54,254 bases of DNA, from positions 1-54,254 of the forward strand of contig CANOFO010000006.1 in the NCBI GenBank assembly GCA_947565305.1, written 5' to 3'. The position numbers and the translations under genes were made by a program. Of the stretch, positions 44,327 to 52,594 are shown piece by piece. The stretch's first letter is position 1. Every line of letters starts with the position of its first letter. The notes beneath the pieces were generated by a model, which was not told the origin of the DNA, did not search any database, and saw only the letters and a program-made list of their open reading frames with translations. Source of the DNA: an uncultured Lachnospiraceae bacterium. Lineage in GTDB: Bacteria; Bacillota; Clostridia; Lachnospirales; Lachnospiraceae.

Positions 44327-44999
44327 TGTCATCACCTATACGCTCGTCACTCACGACAACGCCTTTCTTCATTGTAATGACACGCTTTTTCATGGTCTTG
44401 ACAATCTCCAGGTTATGGGTAACGACCAAAACAGTCGTCCCTCTCTGATTTATCTCTTCCAAAAGCTTCATGATATCCCATGCATTGTGGGTATCCAGGT
44501 TTCCGGTAGGCTCATCTGCCAGAAGAATCTTCGGCTCATTGACCAACGCCCGCGCAATCGCCACACGCTGCTGCTCGCCACCGGAAATCTGCCTGGGATA
44601 AGACTTGTATTTTGCCGCAAGCCCCACCATGGACAGCACCGCCGGGACTTTGCGCCGCATACTCTTCGCTGACTTTCCAATCGCACGCTGGGCAAAAGCC
44701 ACATTCTCATAGACATTCCGGTCCTTGAGCAGCCGGAAATCCTGAAACACGACTCCCAGATTCCGGCGAAATTTCGGCACATCCTTATGGCGGATATTCC
44801 CCAGCCTCTGCCCATTGATGGTAATACTGCCACTGGTAGGTTCCAACTCTTTTAAGAGAAGCTTAATCAGAGTCGATTTCCCGGAACCACTGTCACCCAC
44901 AACAAAAACAAATTCCCCGGTCTCAATGTGCAGGCTGACATCATTCAATGCCGGTATCCCTGCCGAATACGCTTTACTCACATTATCAAGTTTTATCAT
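44316..44999 (-). CDS. ftsE: Cell division ATP-binding protein FtsE
   Basis: A 227-residue ABC ATPase: Walker [16 protein letters not shown] near residue 36, signature [15 protein letters not shown] near 140, Walker [13 protein letters not shown], and H-loop VTHNLEIV. It pairs with FtsX (overlapping genes). GGGAGG precedes the ATG, 15 bp after the stop of the PucR-type regulator. Confidence 0.95.
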   Translation of the reverse strand: MIKLDNVSKAYSAGIPALNDVSLHIETGEFVFVVGDSGSGKSTLIKLLLKELEPTSGSITINGQRLGNIRHKDVPKFRRNLGVVFQDFRLLKDRNVYENVAFAQRAIGKSAKSMRRKVPAVLSMVGLAAKYKSYPRQISGGEQQRVAIARALVNEPKILLADEPTGNLDTHNAWDIMKLLEEINQRGTTVLVVTHNLEIVKTMKKRVITMKKGVVVSDERIGDDNEN

Positions 45000-45014
45000 A
45001 TAAGCCTCCCTACG

Positions 45015-46103
45015 TTAATAATCCAAAGACTCCATATATTTCATGTATTTCACCACCATCAGCGCAATCTTAAACGTGATGGCATCCTCGAAGATGCGTA
45101 AATCCAGCCCAGTGCTCTTCTGCAGTTTATCCAGACGGTACACCAGCGTATTCCTGTGGATATAAAGCTGCCTTGATGTCTCCGACACGTTCAGGCTGTT
45201 TTCAAAGAATTTGTTGATTGTAGTAAGCGTCTCATCATCGAATTCGTCCGGCGACTTACCATCGAAAATTTCTTTGATAAACATCTTGCACAGCGGAATC
45301 GGCAGCTGGTATATCAGACGCCCAATCCCCAACGTGGAATATGCGATAATCCGGTGGTCCTCAAAGAATATTTTGCCCACATCCAATGCCATGCGCGCTT
45401 CCTTATAAGACCTTGATACCTCTTTAATTTCATTGACAATCGTCCCATAGGCAATGTGGATTTCCTGATTGTCACTGCTGTGGAACATATTCAAAATGAC
45501 TTCCGCTGTCTTATTAAGGTCATCATACCCTTCATTTTCCAGTACTTCTTTTACTACAATGATATTCTTCTCATCCACTGCGGTAATGAAATCCCTGGAT
45601 TTGCTGCCCAAAAGCCCTCGCACTTTCTCCATTTCATTGCCTTCTTTTTCCAGAGCAGTTTCTATAATAAAGACAACCCGGCGGGCCTCCGTATCAATAT
45701 GAAGCTTCTTGGCACGGTTGTAAATATCAACCAAAAGCAGATTGTCAAGCAACAGGTTCTTGACAAAATTATCCTTATCAAAACGCTCCTTGTATGCCAC
45801 TAAAAGATTCTGGAGCTGAAAACTGGCAATTTTCCCTACCATATATACATCCTCGCTGTCCCCATTCGCAAGCAGGATATACTCTAACTGATGGTCATCA
45901 AAAACTTTAAAAAACTGACATCCCAAAAAAACCTGGCTGTCTGCCGGCGATTCCACAAAGGCAAGCGCGGCAGTAACATAATTGTCTGTATCCTGAAATG
46001 TTGTCGCCAGAACCTTTCCGTCCGTGTCAATAATGCATAAATCAATCCTGGTAATTCCTTTTAAGCCATCAATCGTATTTTGAAGTATCTGATTTGAAAT
46101 CAA
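45015..46103 (-). CDS. CdaR/PucR-type transcriptional regulator
   Basis: A 362-residue regulator: an N-terminal sensor (about residues 1-130, ILQNTIDGLKGITRIDLCII at its start), a GGDEF-like middle (130-270), and a C-terminal PucR-type helix-turn-helix with VSETSRQLYIHRNTLVYRLD. In this family the sensor binds sugar acids or related metabolites. The TTG at 46103 has the best spacing from AAAGGGAG; a GTG three codons earlier touches it. It is the first gene of the ftsE-ftsX unit (15 bp gap), an unusual pairing. Confidence 0.85.
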   Translation of the reverse strand: MISNQILQNTIDGLKGITRIDLCIIDTDGKVLATTFQDTDNYVTAALAFVESPADSQVFLGCQFFKVFDDHQLEYILLANGDSEDVYMVGKIASFQLQNLLVAYKERFDKDNFVKNLLLDNLLLVDIYNRAKKLHIDTEARRVVFIIETALEKEGNEMEKVRGLLGSKSRDFITAVDEKNIIVVKEVLENEGYDDLNKTAEVILNMFHSSDNQEIHIAYGTIVNEIKEVSRSYKEARMALDVGKIFFEDHRIIAYSTLGIGRLIYQLPIPLCKMFIKEIFDGKSPDEFDDETLTTINKFFENSLNVSETSRQLYIHRNTLVYRLDKLQKSTGLDLRIFEDAITFKIALMVVKYMKYMESLDY

Positions 46104-46418
46104 TTTATCCACTCCCTTTCTTTTTCTTTTCTGTCACACCTCTTTTTGTGAAAACTTTCTCCTTCATTACTTGTACATTATGTTCTATGCAACTTTCACA
46201 AATTATATATCTCTTATTTTCGGCACAAAAACAACCTAATTTATATTTTAATGCAAAAATACAAAAAAATAAAGAGGAAATCAACATTTTTTTATGCATT
46301 TCCTCAATTATTTTTTTAAATACAACTTTTTTCACCTTATGCATTGTATACAAAGTCCGCAAGCCACTCGATTATGGCAAAATTTTGCTTATAGGTAACC
46401 ATGTCATTGCGCAGCAAT
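46104..46418. other. AT-rich intergenic region with an imperfectly known regulatory content
   Basis: No convincing gene. It contains the palindrome TTGTATACAA at 46344-46353, which could be an operator for a GntR-type protein, and long A/T tracts. An 85-codon frame on the minus strand lacks a ribosome binding site and is very AT-rich, so it was not called. Confidence 0.5.
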
Positions 46419-47291
46419 TCATGGTTTTATAAACCCTTCACCGAGAACTTCCCTCACATCCCCCACTACCACAAAAGCGTTCTTGTCGTTCTGATGCACC
46501 AACTCTTTGAGACGCACAATCTCTTTCTTAGAGACAACGCAATACAGTACGCACTTCTTATCGCCGGAATACATGCCGTGTGCCTCCAGGCCGGTGACTC
46601 CGCGTTCAAGTTCTTCCATAACCTGTCTGGCAATCTCTTCATAAGAATCCGTGATGATATATGCAGCTTTGGAGAATTTCATACCTTCCAAAATAGTGTC
46701 CATCACTTTAGATGAAATGAAAATTGCCACAATCGCGTACATGGAGGGGCGCAGCCCAAATACATACATTCCCACCAGCACAATCACGCCGTCCAGCACC
46801 TGCATAATCTGCGCCACCGAATAATGTTTCAGCCAGCCTTGCAGCAACAGAGCCACCATCTCCGTACCGCCGGTGGTGGCATTTGCCCATAAAATCATAC
46901 CCATAGCAGTTCCCACCAGCACTCCGCCAAAAATCGCTGCCAGAATATAGTCTCCCGCAGCAAAATCCAATTCCGGTATTATATAAAGCCAGACGGACAG
47001 CAGCACTGTAGCACATCCTGTCCTCCAGATAAATCGCTTTCCTTTTATTTTTAAGGCAATCAGAAAGAACGGAATATTTAATGCCAGGTTAGCAAACCAC
47101 AGCGGAACTCCTCCCTCATAAAAGAAATCTGTCACCTTTTTCATCAAAATCGCAATTCCGGTAAAGCCTCCGGTAACCAAGCCAACAGGATCGAAAATGC
47201 ATTTGATTCCAAATGCCAGAAGCCCTGTACCCGCAATAATTGCCAGATATAACATTACCGGATTACGTTTGTCCATCGTAAGCCTACTCAT
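46419..47291 (-). CDS. YitT/DUF2179-family membrane protein
   Basis: A 290-residue protein with about five to six helices (residues about 10-190; LYLAIIAGTGLLAFGIKCIF, LVTGGFTGIAILMKK, then GMILWANATTGGTEMVALLL) and a C-terminal cytoplasmic DUF2179 domain of about 80 residues (YIITDSYEEIARQVMEELE and VGDVREVLGEGF). Function unknown; such proteins are often annotated YitT-like. The longer frame is rejected: the ATG at 47291 has GAGGA and overlaps the end of the WecG-like gene, showing coupling. Confidence 0.88.
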   Translation of the reverse strand: MSRLTMDKRNPVMLYLAIIAGTGLLAFGIKCIFDPVGLVTGGFTGIAILMKKVTDFFYEGGVPLWFANLALNIPFFLIALKIKGKRFIWRTGCATVLLSVWLYIIPELDFAAGDYILAAIFGGVLVGTAMGMILWANATTGGTEMVALLLQGWLKHYSVAQIMQVLDGVIVLVGMYVFGLRPSMYAIVAIFISSKVMDTILEGMKFSKAAYIITDSYEEIARQVMEELERGVTGLEAHGMYSGDKKCVLYCVVSKKEIVRLKELVHQNDKNAFVVVGDVREVLGEGFIKP

Positions 47292-47976
47292 TTCTATCCT
47301 CACTGTCATTCTTTTTATAGCGCAGGAGATGTGTATGGAGGATTCCTTTTTGGATAAGCCTTTTCGCAAAACCCGCCACCTCTGATTTCCCCTGCATGCC
47401 AGCATAATTTGTTCCCAAACCATACCAAATCTTAGCATTCAGCTTTTCTTTGTGTTCTTTGAGAAAATATTCCTGTGTCGGCGTAGGGAGGACTGAGAGA
47501 ATTACGTCCGGCGTAGCAATATTGATTTCATTGATAACCGTATCATAATCTCCGCCGCATTCCGATAAGGCATAAACCCCGGCAATCTTAAGCCTCTCAT
47601 AATGCTCATTTAAAAATCCCTGCAGCAACCCTATCTGTTCACCAGATTCTCCCAGCAGATAAGCTGTGCGCTTATTGCGCGCCGCCCTGCGCAGGAACTC
47701 TTTGGGAAATTCATTCTCCGTTGTCTCCTTCATACGCTGCGAAGACACAATGCCTGCCGCTTTTAAAATCTCCTTATCACAAATAATTGCCAAATCCAGA
47801 TTTTCTATGCAGTTTTTTACCAGCTCGTCCGACTGTGCTTTGACCAGCGTGTCCATGGAAATCGTTTCCACAGTACTCATAATCGTATTATTCCAACACA
47901 CCTCTATGCGCAGCATTGCCTCACGAACCGTATAATTATCCAGGCTTATGCCTAAAATATCCAGTTTCTTAACCAT
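47284..47976 (-). CDS. WecG/TagA/CpsF-family glycosyltransferase
   Basis: A 230-residue member of the N-acetylmannosamine-type transferase family (GT26). It starts KKLDILGISLDNYTVREAM, with VETISMDTLVKAQ, the nucleotide-sugar core (YLLGESGEQIGLLQGFL, then DVILSVLPTPTQEYFLKEHK) and IWYGLGTNYAGM near the end. Members add ManNAc to lipid-linked GlcNAc in teichoic acid or other wall glycans; here the glycan is not known and no other tag genes are near. The ATG at 47976 follows AGGTG; the ATG seven codons earlier has none. Expressed from the promoter at 48067-48095. Confidence 0.82.
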   Translation of the reverse strand: MVKKLDILGISLDNYTVREAMLRIEVCWNNTIMSTVETISMDTLVKAQSDELVKNCIENLDLAIICDKEILKAAGIVSSQRMKETTENEFPKEFLRRAARNKRTAYLLGESGEQIGLLQGFLNEHYERLKIAGVYALSECGGDYDTVINEINIATPDVILSVLPTPTQEYFLKEHKEKLNAKIWYGLGTNYAGMQGKSEVAGFAKRLIQKGILHTHLLRYKKNDSEDRNE

Positions 47977-48066
47977 ATAACACCTATATTCTTCCATCTG
48001 TTGATAAATATTGCAGACACCAACATTTCTCCATGTTATTTTTTGCTAATCTTAAACCATTTTAGA

Positions 48067-48095
48067 AGTATACCAAATGAAAGAGACTTTTTCAA
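48067..48095 (-). promoter_or_regulatory. Promoter of the WecG-YitT unit
   Basis: TTGAAA (48090-48095), 17 bp, TATACT (48067-48072) on the minus strand. Confidence 0.7.
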
Positions 48096-48309
48096 CTATC
48101 GTTTTTCGAGAAACTGTTTTTATGGATGATTTTCTCTTTCTCTGCTCCATAAATTAACTGAAACTTTTCGTTTATAATCCTTATTTTTTGTTTTCTTAAT
48201 TGTCAATATCTTTTGCATTTTTCCTGCAAAAATAACAAATTTATTACAACTTCACAAAACTTATGTTCCTATTATAATACTATGTAAACCTGGATTTTTT
48301 ATCGTTTTT

Positions 48310-48380
48310 TGTTGATAACGTGGATAACTCCGTGTATAACTCAAAACTTTGGTTTTTTTCGCCCATTCTATTGTGGATAA
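48310..48380 (+). promoter_or_regulatory. Cluster of four same-orientation DnaA-box-like nonamers
   Basis: TGTTGATAA (48310-48318), CGTGGATAA (48319-48327), CGTGTATAA (48331-48339) and TGTGGATAA (48372-48380). The last is the exact reverse complement of TTATCCACA; the others differ by one or two bases. They lie in an AT-rich stretch. No dnaA, dnaN or rpmH gene is adjacent. Confidence 0.5.
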
Positions 48381-48521
48381 CTCTTTTATAACTTTCTAAA
48401 TTTCTATATAAATTTTAATTTTTTGTGCAGATTGTTAATGTCGAATTTTGTCAAAACTTTTCTTCATTTTAGCGTAAAGACTATTTATTACAAAATTATG
48501 AATTGTGCAACAACTTTTTAT

Positions 48522-48839
48522 TCAATACAACGGCCGTTCCCACTGATAATGTGCCATATCCACATTACCGTCCACAAACCTCACCCCTTCTGCTTTTAAC
48601 AGTTCCACCTGGCGGTTGCCGCCGCCAAAGGCAAATGCCGCGGAAACCCTGCCCTCTTTATTAACCACCCGGTGGCAGGGAATATGGTCCGGGTCAGGAT
48701 TGGCGTGCAGTGCATATCCGACCACCCTCGCCCACCGCTTATTTCCGGCAATCGCTGCCACCTGCCCATAAGTTGCCACCTGTCCATAGGGAATCTGTTT
48801 TACCACTTCATAAATCTTTTCAAATGTGCTCTGTGCCAT
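48522..48839 (-). CDS. MGMT-family DNA alkyltransferase domain protein
   Basis: A 105-residue protein equal to the C-terminal DNA-binding/alkyl-transfer domain of O6-alkylguanine-DNA alkyltransferase. It has the helix-turn-helix YGQVATYGQVAAIAG, RVVGYALHANPDPDHIPCHRVV with the acceptor Cys retained, and the recognition NRQVELLKAEGV. The N-terminal domain of Ogt/Ada is missing, so it is the stand-alone short form. It should transfer alkyl groups or flag lesions. RBS AAAGGAGC. Followed by an AT-rich gap. Confidence 0.9.
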   Translation of the reverse strand: MAQSTFEKIYEVVKQIPYGQVATYGQVAAIAGNKRWARVVGYALHANPDPDHIPCHRVVNKEGRVSAAFAFGGGNRQVELLKAEGVRFVDGNVDMAHYQWERPLY

Positions 48840-48870
48840 GTAAGCTCCTTTCTTATTGAGAAAGACAAAA

Positions 48871-48898
48871 ACCGGATTACAATAAACTGTAATCCGGT
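48871..48898 (-). terminator. Intrinsic terminator of the NlpC/P60 gene
   Basis: ACCGGATTACA / TGTAATCCGGT perfect 11-base arms; on the minus strand it is followed by TTTTTGTC. It lies 20 bp after the stop codon. Confidence 0.9.
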
Positions 48899-48918
48899 AC
48901 TTTCGCTCTGATATATTC

Positions 48919-50118
48919 TTAGAAAATTCTTCTAACTGCTACGATAGCACGATAATTTGCAGGAGAAGTATACTTGATTCCCGTTGCTTCCGTACTTGCG
49001 TGTACGATAGTATTGTTGCCTACATAAATTCCAACATGTCCGCTGTAGCAAACAATATCGCCCGGCTGCATAGCCCCTGGGTCAACACCATAACCAACAC
49101 CTGCCAAAGCACTGGAGGAATGTGGCAGCCCTACACCAAATGCCGCATATACGCTCATTACAAATCCAGAACAGTCTGCTCCATTTGTCAGGCTTGTCCC
49201 ACCGTATACATACGGATTGCCTACGAACTGGCAAGCATAATTGGCAACTGCCTGTCCATTTCCACCACTTGGCGGAGCATAGCTTCTGCTTGACGAAGCA
49301 CTGCCGGAGGAACTGGAAGAACCGGAAGAACTGGAAGAACTTCTGGAAGCGGATGCCCTTCTTGCTGCTTCCTCTGCTGCCAATCTCTCTTCTTCTTCTT
49401 TCTTAAGACGCGCTTCCTCTGCCTCCTTGGACTCAGCTACAATATAGTGGGTACTGCAGTCAACAAACTCACTGGAAACCCAGCCTTCACCTTCCTCGAT
49501 GGAAACTTTTACCCAGCCGTCTTTCTCTTCTACTACGGTAAGTTCTTCACCTTCCGGTACCTGTCCCAAAAGTTCTGCGTCTGTAGAAGCATCGGAACGC
49601 ACATTCAGGGATTCTGTCTTAACGTCTGCCACACGGCGTCCTACGGACTTGGCAAGTTCCGCATCTCCTAATACCAGGAACTCTGCCTTTATGTAGCCTT
49701 CCACATCACCGGAGTGAATCTTGTACCAATCTCCCTCTGTACCAAGTACCGTACAAGCGGAATCGTTATATAATTTGCCAAGCACTTCTCCATCCTCACC
49801 TGCGGTAGAACGGACATTAACATAATTATCAACCTGAGCGATTGCTATATCGTCATATTCAGACTTCACAACAGCTTTCTCATTCTGAGCTACCTGCGCA
49901 GAACCGTCTGAACCTTTCCCCAAAGATTTCGCAATCATTCCTGAAACGCCTGCCGTAGAGCCTGTCTCATTTTCAATCTGTACTTCATTCTGAGCCGCTG
50001 AGATTAAGCTTCCTGCACCTGCATTAACTGCTGCATGTGTTACAAAAGAACTTCCGGACAATACCACTGCTGCGGTCAGACAACATGTAGTTGCTCTTCT
50101 GATTGAATTCCTGTTCAT
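48919..50118 (-). CDS. Secreted SH3-NlpC/P60 cell-wall endopeptidase
   Basis: A 399-residue exported hydrolase that cleaves peptidoglycan stem peptides. Signal peptide about 1-30 (ATTCCLTAAVVLSGSSFVTHA), two SH3b domains (AQVDNYVNVRSTAGEDGEV about 90-150; ESLNVRSDASTDAELLGQV about 170-225), a Ser-rich linker, then an NlpC/P60 domain with Cys in GADCSGFVMSVY, His in GDIVCYSGHVGIYVG. Full length. The ATG at 50118 follows GGAGGG; the earlier one has no site. The promoter is a perfect sigma-A type with a WalR-type box at the start site. Confidence 0.93.
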   Translation of the reverse strand: MNRNSIRRATTCCLTAAVVLSGSSFVTHAAVNAGAGSLISAAQNEVQIENETGSTAGVSGMIAKSLGKGSDGSAQVAQNEKAVVKSEYDDIAIAQVDNYVNVRSTAGEDGEVLGKLYNDSACTVLGTEGDWYKIHSGDVEGYIKAEFLVLGDAELAKSVGRRVADVKTESLNVRSDASTDAELLGQVPEGEELTVVEEKDGWVKVSIEEGEGWVSSEFVDCSTHYIVAESKEAEEARLKKEEEERLAAEEAARRASASRSSSSSSGSSSSSGSASSSRSYAPPSGGNGQAVANYACQFVGNPYVYGGTSLTNGADCSGFVMSVYAAFGVGLPHSSSALAGVGYGVDPGAMQPGDIVCYSGHVGIYVGNNTIVHASTEATGIKYTSPANYRAIVAVRRIF

Positions 50119-50183
50119 CTTACCCTCCATCTTATCCATCTTATCTTTTTATTGTTACAAATTCCTCTCGGAATTCCTCATTT

Positions 50184-50200
50184 GTTACAATTTTATTACA
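50184..50200 (-). promoter_or_regulatory. WalR (YycF)-type box at the NlpC/P60 promoter
   Basis: TGTAAT-AAAAT-TGTAAC on the minus strand exactly fits the WalR consensus TGTWAH-N5-TGTWAH. It lies at about +1 to +17 relative to the predicted start site, a position that would suit repression. Confidence 0.6.
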
Positions 50201-50206
50201 GGACTT

Positions 50207-50235
50207 ATTATAGCAAAGGGCATGTACTATGTCAA
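50207..50235 (-). promoter_or_regulatory. Consensus sigma-A promoter of the NlpC/P60 gene
   Basis: TTGACA (50230-50235), 17 bp, TATAAT (50207-50212) on the minus strand; perfect at both elements. Confidence 0.9.
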
Positions 50236-50257
50236 CCATAATATTTTACAAAAATAT

Positions 50258-50290
50258 GTCACTATTTACACTCATACTGTAAATAGTGAC
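50258..50290 (-). terminator. Intrinsic terminator of trxB
   Basis: GTCACTATTTACA / TGTAAATAGTGAC, perfect 13-base arms around seven bases, followed on the minus strand by ATATTTTTGT. Confidence 0.75.
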
Positions 50291-50297
50291 AAGTCCG

Positions 50298-51212
50298 TTA
50301 TTGACCGCTGAGATACCGCTCCACGGAGGTGATGGCATTCGCCCCATCCGCTGCCGCCGTAATCACCTGCCGGAGCTGTTTTGTGCGTACGTCACCCGCT
50401 GCAAAAACGCCAGGCACGCTGGTTTTCGTATCTTCACCTGCAATGATATACCCCTGCTCATCCTGTTCCACAATAGCTTCCGCCGCCGTCGTATTGGGCT
50501 GGATTCCCACCGCAATAAATACACCCTGTACCTCAAGTTCCTGTTCCGTTTCTTCCATATGGTTGTGCACAAGCAAAGAGGATACCTGTTCCACCCCGCG
50601 AATCTCCGCCACCGTGCTGTTCAGCACAAGTTCAATATTTTCCGTCTCTTTCACGCGCTCCTGCAGAATCCTCGCTCCCCGAAATTCGTCCCGTCTGTGA
50701 ATAAGGTAAACTTTCTCACATCCCCTTGCCAGAAATAACGCATCCTCCAACGCAACATCTCCGCCGCCGACAACCGCCACGCATTTGCCGCGGAAAAATG
50801 CCCCATCGCAGGTCGCACAGTAGGAAACGCCCATCCCGGTAAATTTCTCTTCTCCCGGAACCATTAATTTCCGATGCCTGGCTCCGGTAGCAAGAATCAA
50901 TGCCCTGGTCTCATAAGCCGCCTTATTGGTAATCACCAGCTTTTTATCACCTTCAATCTGAATTTCCTTCACACGTTCATTGACAAACTCCGCCCCGGTC
51001 TGGTCTGCATGTTCACGAAACTTCTGTCCCAGCTCAAACCCGGTAATTCCCGGCAGACCCGGATAATTATCCACCTCATAAGTGTCCAGAATCTGTCCGC
51101 CGCTCATCGGCTTCTCCTCTATCACAAGCGTTTGGAACCGGGCACGCTGTGCATAGACAGCCGCGCTTAAGCCCGCCGGTCCGCTTCCCAAAATAATCAC
51201 ATCATACAACAT
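50298..51212 (-). CDS. trxB: Thioredoxin-disulfide reductase
   Basis: Flavoenzyme that passes electrons from NADPH to thioredoxin. A 304-residue protein: FAD motif VIILGSGPAGLSAAVYAQRA, redox pair CATC in VSYCATCDGAFF near residue 135, NADPH-binding VAVVGGGDVALEDALFLA, and the C-terminal FAD region PGVFAAGDVRTKQLRQV. The frame runs back to 51335, but the family start MLYDVIILGSG has GGAGG upstream. It is divergent from the YjfB-like gene. Confidence 0.95.
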   Translation of the reverse strand: MLYDVIILGSGPAGLSAAVYAQRARFQTLVIEEKPMSGGQILDTYEVDNYPGLPGITGFELGQKFREHADQTGAEFVNERVKEIQIEGDKKLVITNKAAYETRALILATGARHRKLMVPGEEKFTGMGVSYCATCDGAFFRGKCVAVVGGGDVALEDALFLARGCEKVYLIHRRDEFRGARILQERVKETENIELVLNSTVAEIRGVEQVSSLLVHNHMEETEQELEVQGVFIAVGIQPNTTAAEAIVEQDEQGYIIAGEDTKTSVPGVFAAGDVRTKQLRQVITAAADGANAITSVERYLSGQ

Positions 51213-51242
51213 AAATGACCTCCTGTTTTTATATATTCCAGT

Positions 51243-51271
51243 TTGCATTTTTCCCTTTTTCATGCCATAAT
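51243..51271 (+). promoter_or_regulatory. Promoter of the YjfB-like gene
   Basis: TTGCAT (51243-51248), 17 bp, CATAAT (51266-51271). Confidence 0.5.
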
Positions 51272-51295
51272 AAAACACGAAAGGAGGAATGTGCA

Positions 51296-51472
51296 ATGGA
51301 TATTGCTTCTTTATCGACTGCTTTAAGCATGACAAAGCTCAACGGCGACATTGGCGTTCTCATGCTGAGCAAACAGCTGGATGCGGCAGAGACCATGGGC
51401 GACTCCATGATTAAGATTATGGAGCAGTCCGTGACTCCTCACTTGGGGGGAAATATTGATATTTCCGTCTAA
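51296..51472 (+). CDS. YjfB-family putative motility protein
   Basis: A 58-residue protein opening MDIASLSTALSM and continuing with SKQLDAAETMGDSMIKIMEQS, the pattern of the YjfB motility-associated family. In Bacillus yjfB is linked to the flagellar regulon; the molecular role is unknown. ATG has AAGGAGG upstream. The longer frame beginning at 51215 is rejected. It stands alone, ended by a hairpin terminator. Confidence 0.8.
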   Translation: MDIASLSTALSMTKLNGDIGVLMLSKQLDAAETMGDSMIKIMEQSVTPHLGGNIDISV

Positions 51473-51483
51473 ACATATCCAGT

Positions 51484-51520
51484 AAGAGCAGACTGCCACT
51501 GGCAGTCTGTTCTTGCATTT
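51484..51520 (+). terminator. Terminator of the YjfB-like gene
   Basis: GAGCAGACTGCC pairs with GGCAGTCTGTTC around ACT, then CTTGCATTTT. Confidence 0.75.
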
Positions 51521-51556
51521 TATTAAGGTATAGCCATTCAAAAGCCTGGAGTAATA

Positions 51557-51600
51557 AAAGCCGGCTCTTTTCAAACAAATTTGAACGGTCTGGCTTTTCC
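51557..51600 (-). terminator. Terminator of the CPBP protease gene
   Basis: AAAAGCC and GGCTTTT form a long imperfect stem (also GGCTC.../...TCTGG); both sides end in T/A runs. Confidence 0.55.
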
Positions 51601-51616
51601 CCAGGCTTCAGAGATA

Positions 51617-52585
51617 TTACAAATGTTCTAGGAAAATGGATAGTCCCATAAATGCAAAAACTATAAGAATGCCCAACACCAGCGAAACGGTAAACAGCCG
51701 CTCCCTCGTCCCTTCTTTGAACATACCTTTTACATACTTCCAACGCCCATTTATCTTACAGATTGCCACATAAATGCCATAAGCAGCAGCTGTTGTGCCG
51801 ACTGCCACCATCAGCCAAATCATAATCCCCATCAAAAATGTCAGCAATTCATTACTTCCCATATTGGATGCCAGGCCACCCATCCCCATCTGAGGACCCA
51901 TATCTTCCATGGACATTCCCACAGCTTCATAGAGATAAGGCAGCAAAAAGCTGAGTGCAACACTGGTAAAATTTAAGGTAAAATGCGCAATCATGGAACT
52001 GAAAATACTTCCGGTGGCCTCCACCAAAAACGCCAGATACACACCAAGCGCAAACGCATACATGAACTGATTCAGATTCATATGCATGCAGCCAAACAAA
52101 AATGCACTCAGGAAAATCGCCGGAAGCATTTTGCTCTTCCGGTAAGTCTGGAACAGTACGCCGCGAAACATAAATTCCTCCACACATGCCGGCAGCAGAG
52201 CCATGAATAATGTACTCAAAATAAAATTCTGTCCCTGCATGAGTTCCATTACATTGGCTGTCCCCGAGGTGGAAAACAGCATAGAAATTGCATTCAATAC
52301 GATAATCAACGGATACATCAGATAGGTGCAGATAACTACCAGTATCACGGTTACAAAATTGATTTTCCGATAAGGGATAAATTCACGTATTTTCAGCCGC
52401 TTCCATTTGCAGTAAACAAAACAGGGCACAAAAATCAATGCCTGGGACAGCAGCAGCGAAACATAAATCGGCAATTTCGCCAGTGCCGGTATCAGCGAAG
52501 TCAGGGCTCCGAATCCAAAACTCACTCCGATATACATAACTACCACGACTAGAAACAAACGGTTTACACTTTTGTTTTGAGACAT
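51617..52585 (-). CDS. CPBP-family intramembrane metalloprotease
   Basis: A 322-residue membrane protein with about eight helices. The family motifs are present: EEFMFRGVLFQTYRKS (glutamates and Arg) near residue 137, FLFGCMHMNLNQFMYAF with the metal His near residue 170, and a further His in MIAHFTLNF. Related to the prenyl-protein CAAX protease/Abi family; roles include processing of peptides and self-immunity to bacteriocins, but no bacteriocin gene is adjacent. Starts 9 bp after the CvfB-like gene stop. Confidence 0.88.
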   Translation of the reverse strand: MSQNKSVNRLFLVVVVMYIGVSFGFGALTSLIPALAKLPIYVSLLLSQALIFVPCFVYCKWKRLKIREFIPYRKINFVTVILVVICTYLMYPLIIVLNAISMLFSTSGTANVMELMQGQNFILSTLFMALLPACVEEFMFRGVLFQTYRKSKMLPAIFLSAFLFGCMHMNLNQFMYAFALGVYLAFLVEATGSIFSSMIAHFTLNFTSVALSFLLPYLYEAVGMSMEDMGPQMGMGGLASNMGSNELLTFLMGIMIWLMVAVGTTAAAYGIYVAICKINGRWKYVKGMFKEGTRERLFTVSLVLGILIVFAFMGLSIFLEHL

Positions 52586-52594
52586 GCCACCCTC

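Larger units (their letters stand above)
47977..48521. other. 545-bp AT-rich region without genes, with DnaA-box cluster
   Basis: Long A/T tracts. It carries the wecG-type promoter at 48067-48095, a group of DnaA-box-like nonamers at 48310-48380, and another box-like nonamer at 47999-48007. No open frame has a ribosome binding site. Confidence 0.7.

Noticed and set aside
46105-46362. 85-codon minus-strand open frame
   Set aside because: Very AT-rich, Lys/Phe/Ile-biased, no ribosome binding site, overlaps the start of the regulator gene.
48001-48521. Chromosomal origin of replication
   Set aside because: DnaA boxes and AT-rich DNA are present, but dnaA, dnaN and rpmH are not adjacent, so I report only a box cluster.
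50119-50206. c-di-AMP (ydaO) riboswitch before the NlpC/P60 gene
   Set aside because: Such riboswitches often precede this gene type, but only about 85 bases separate the start site from the ATG and the conserved core is absent.
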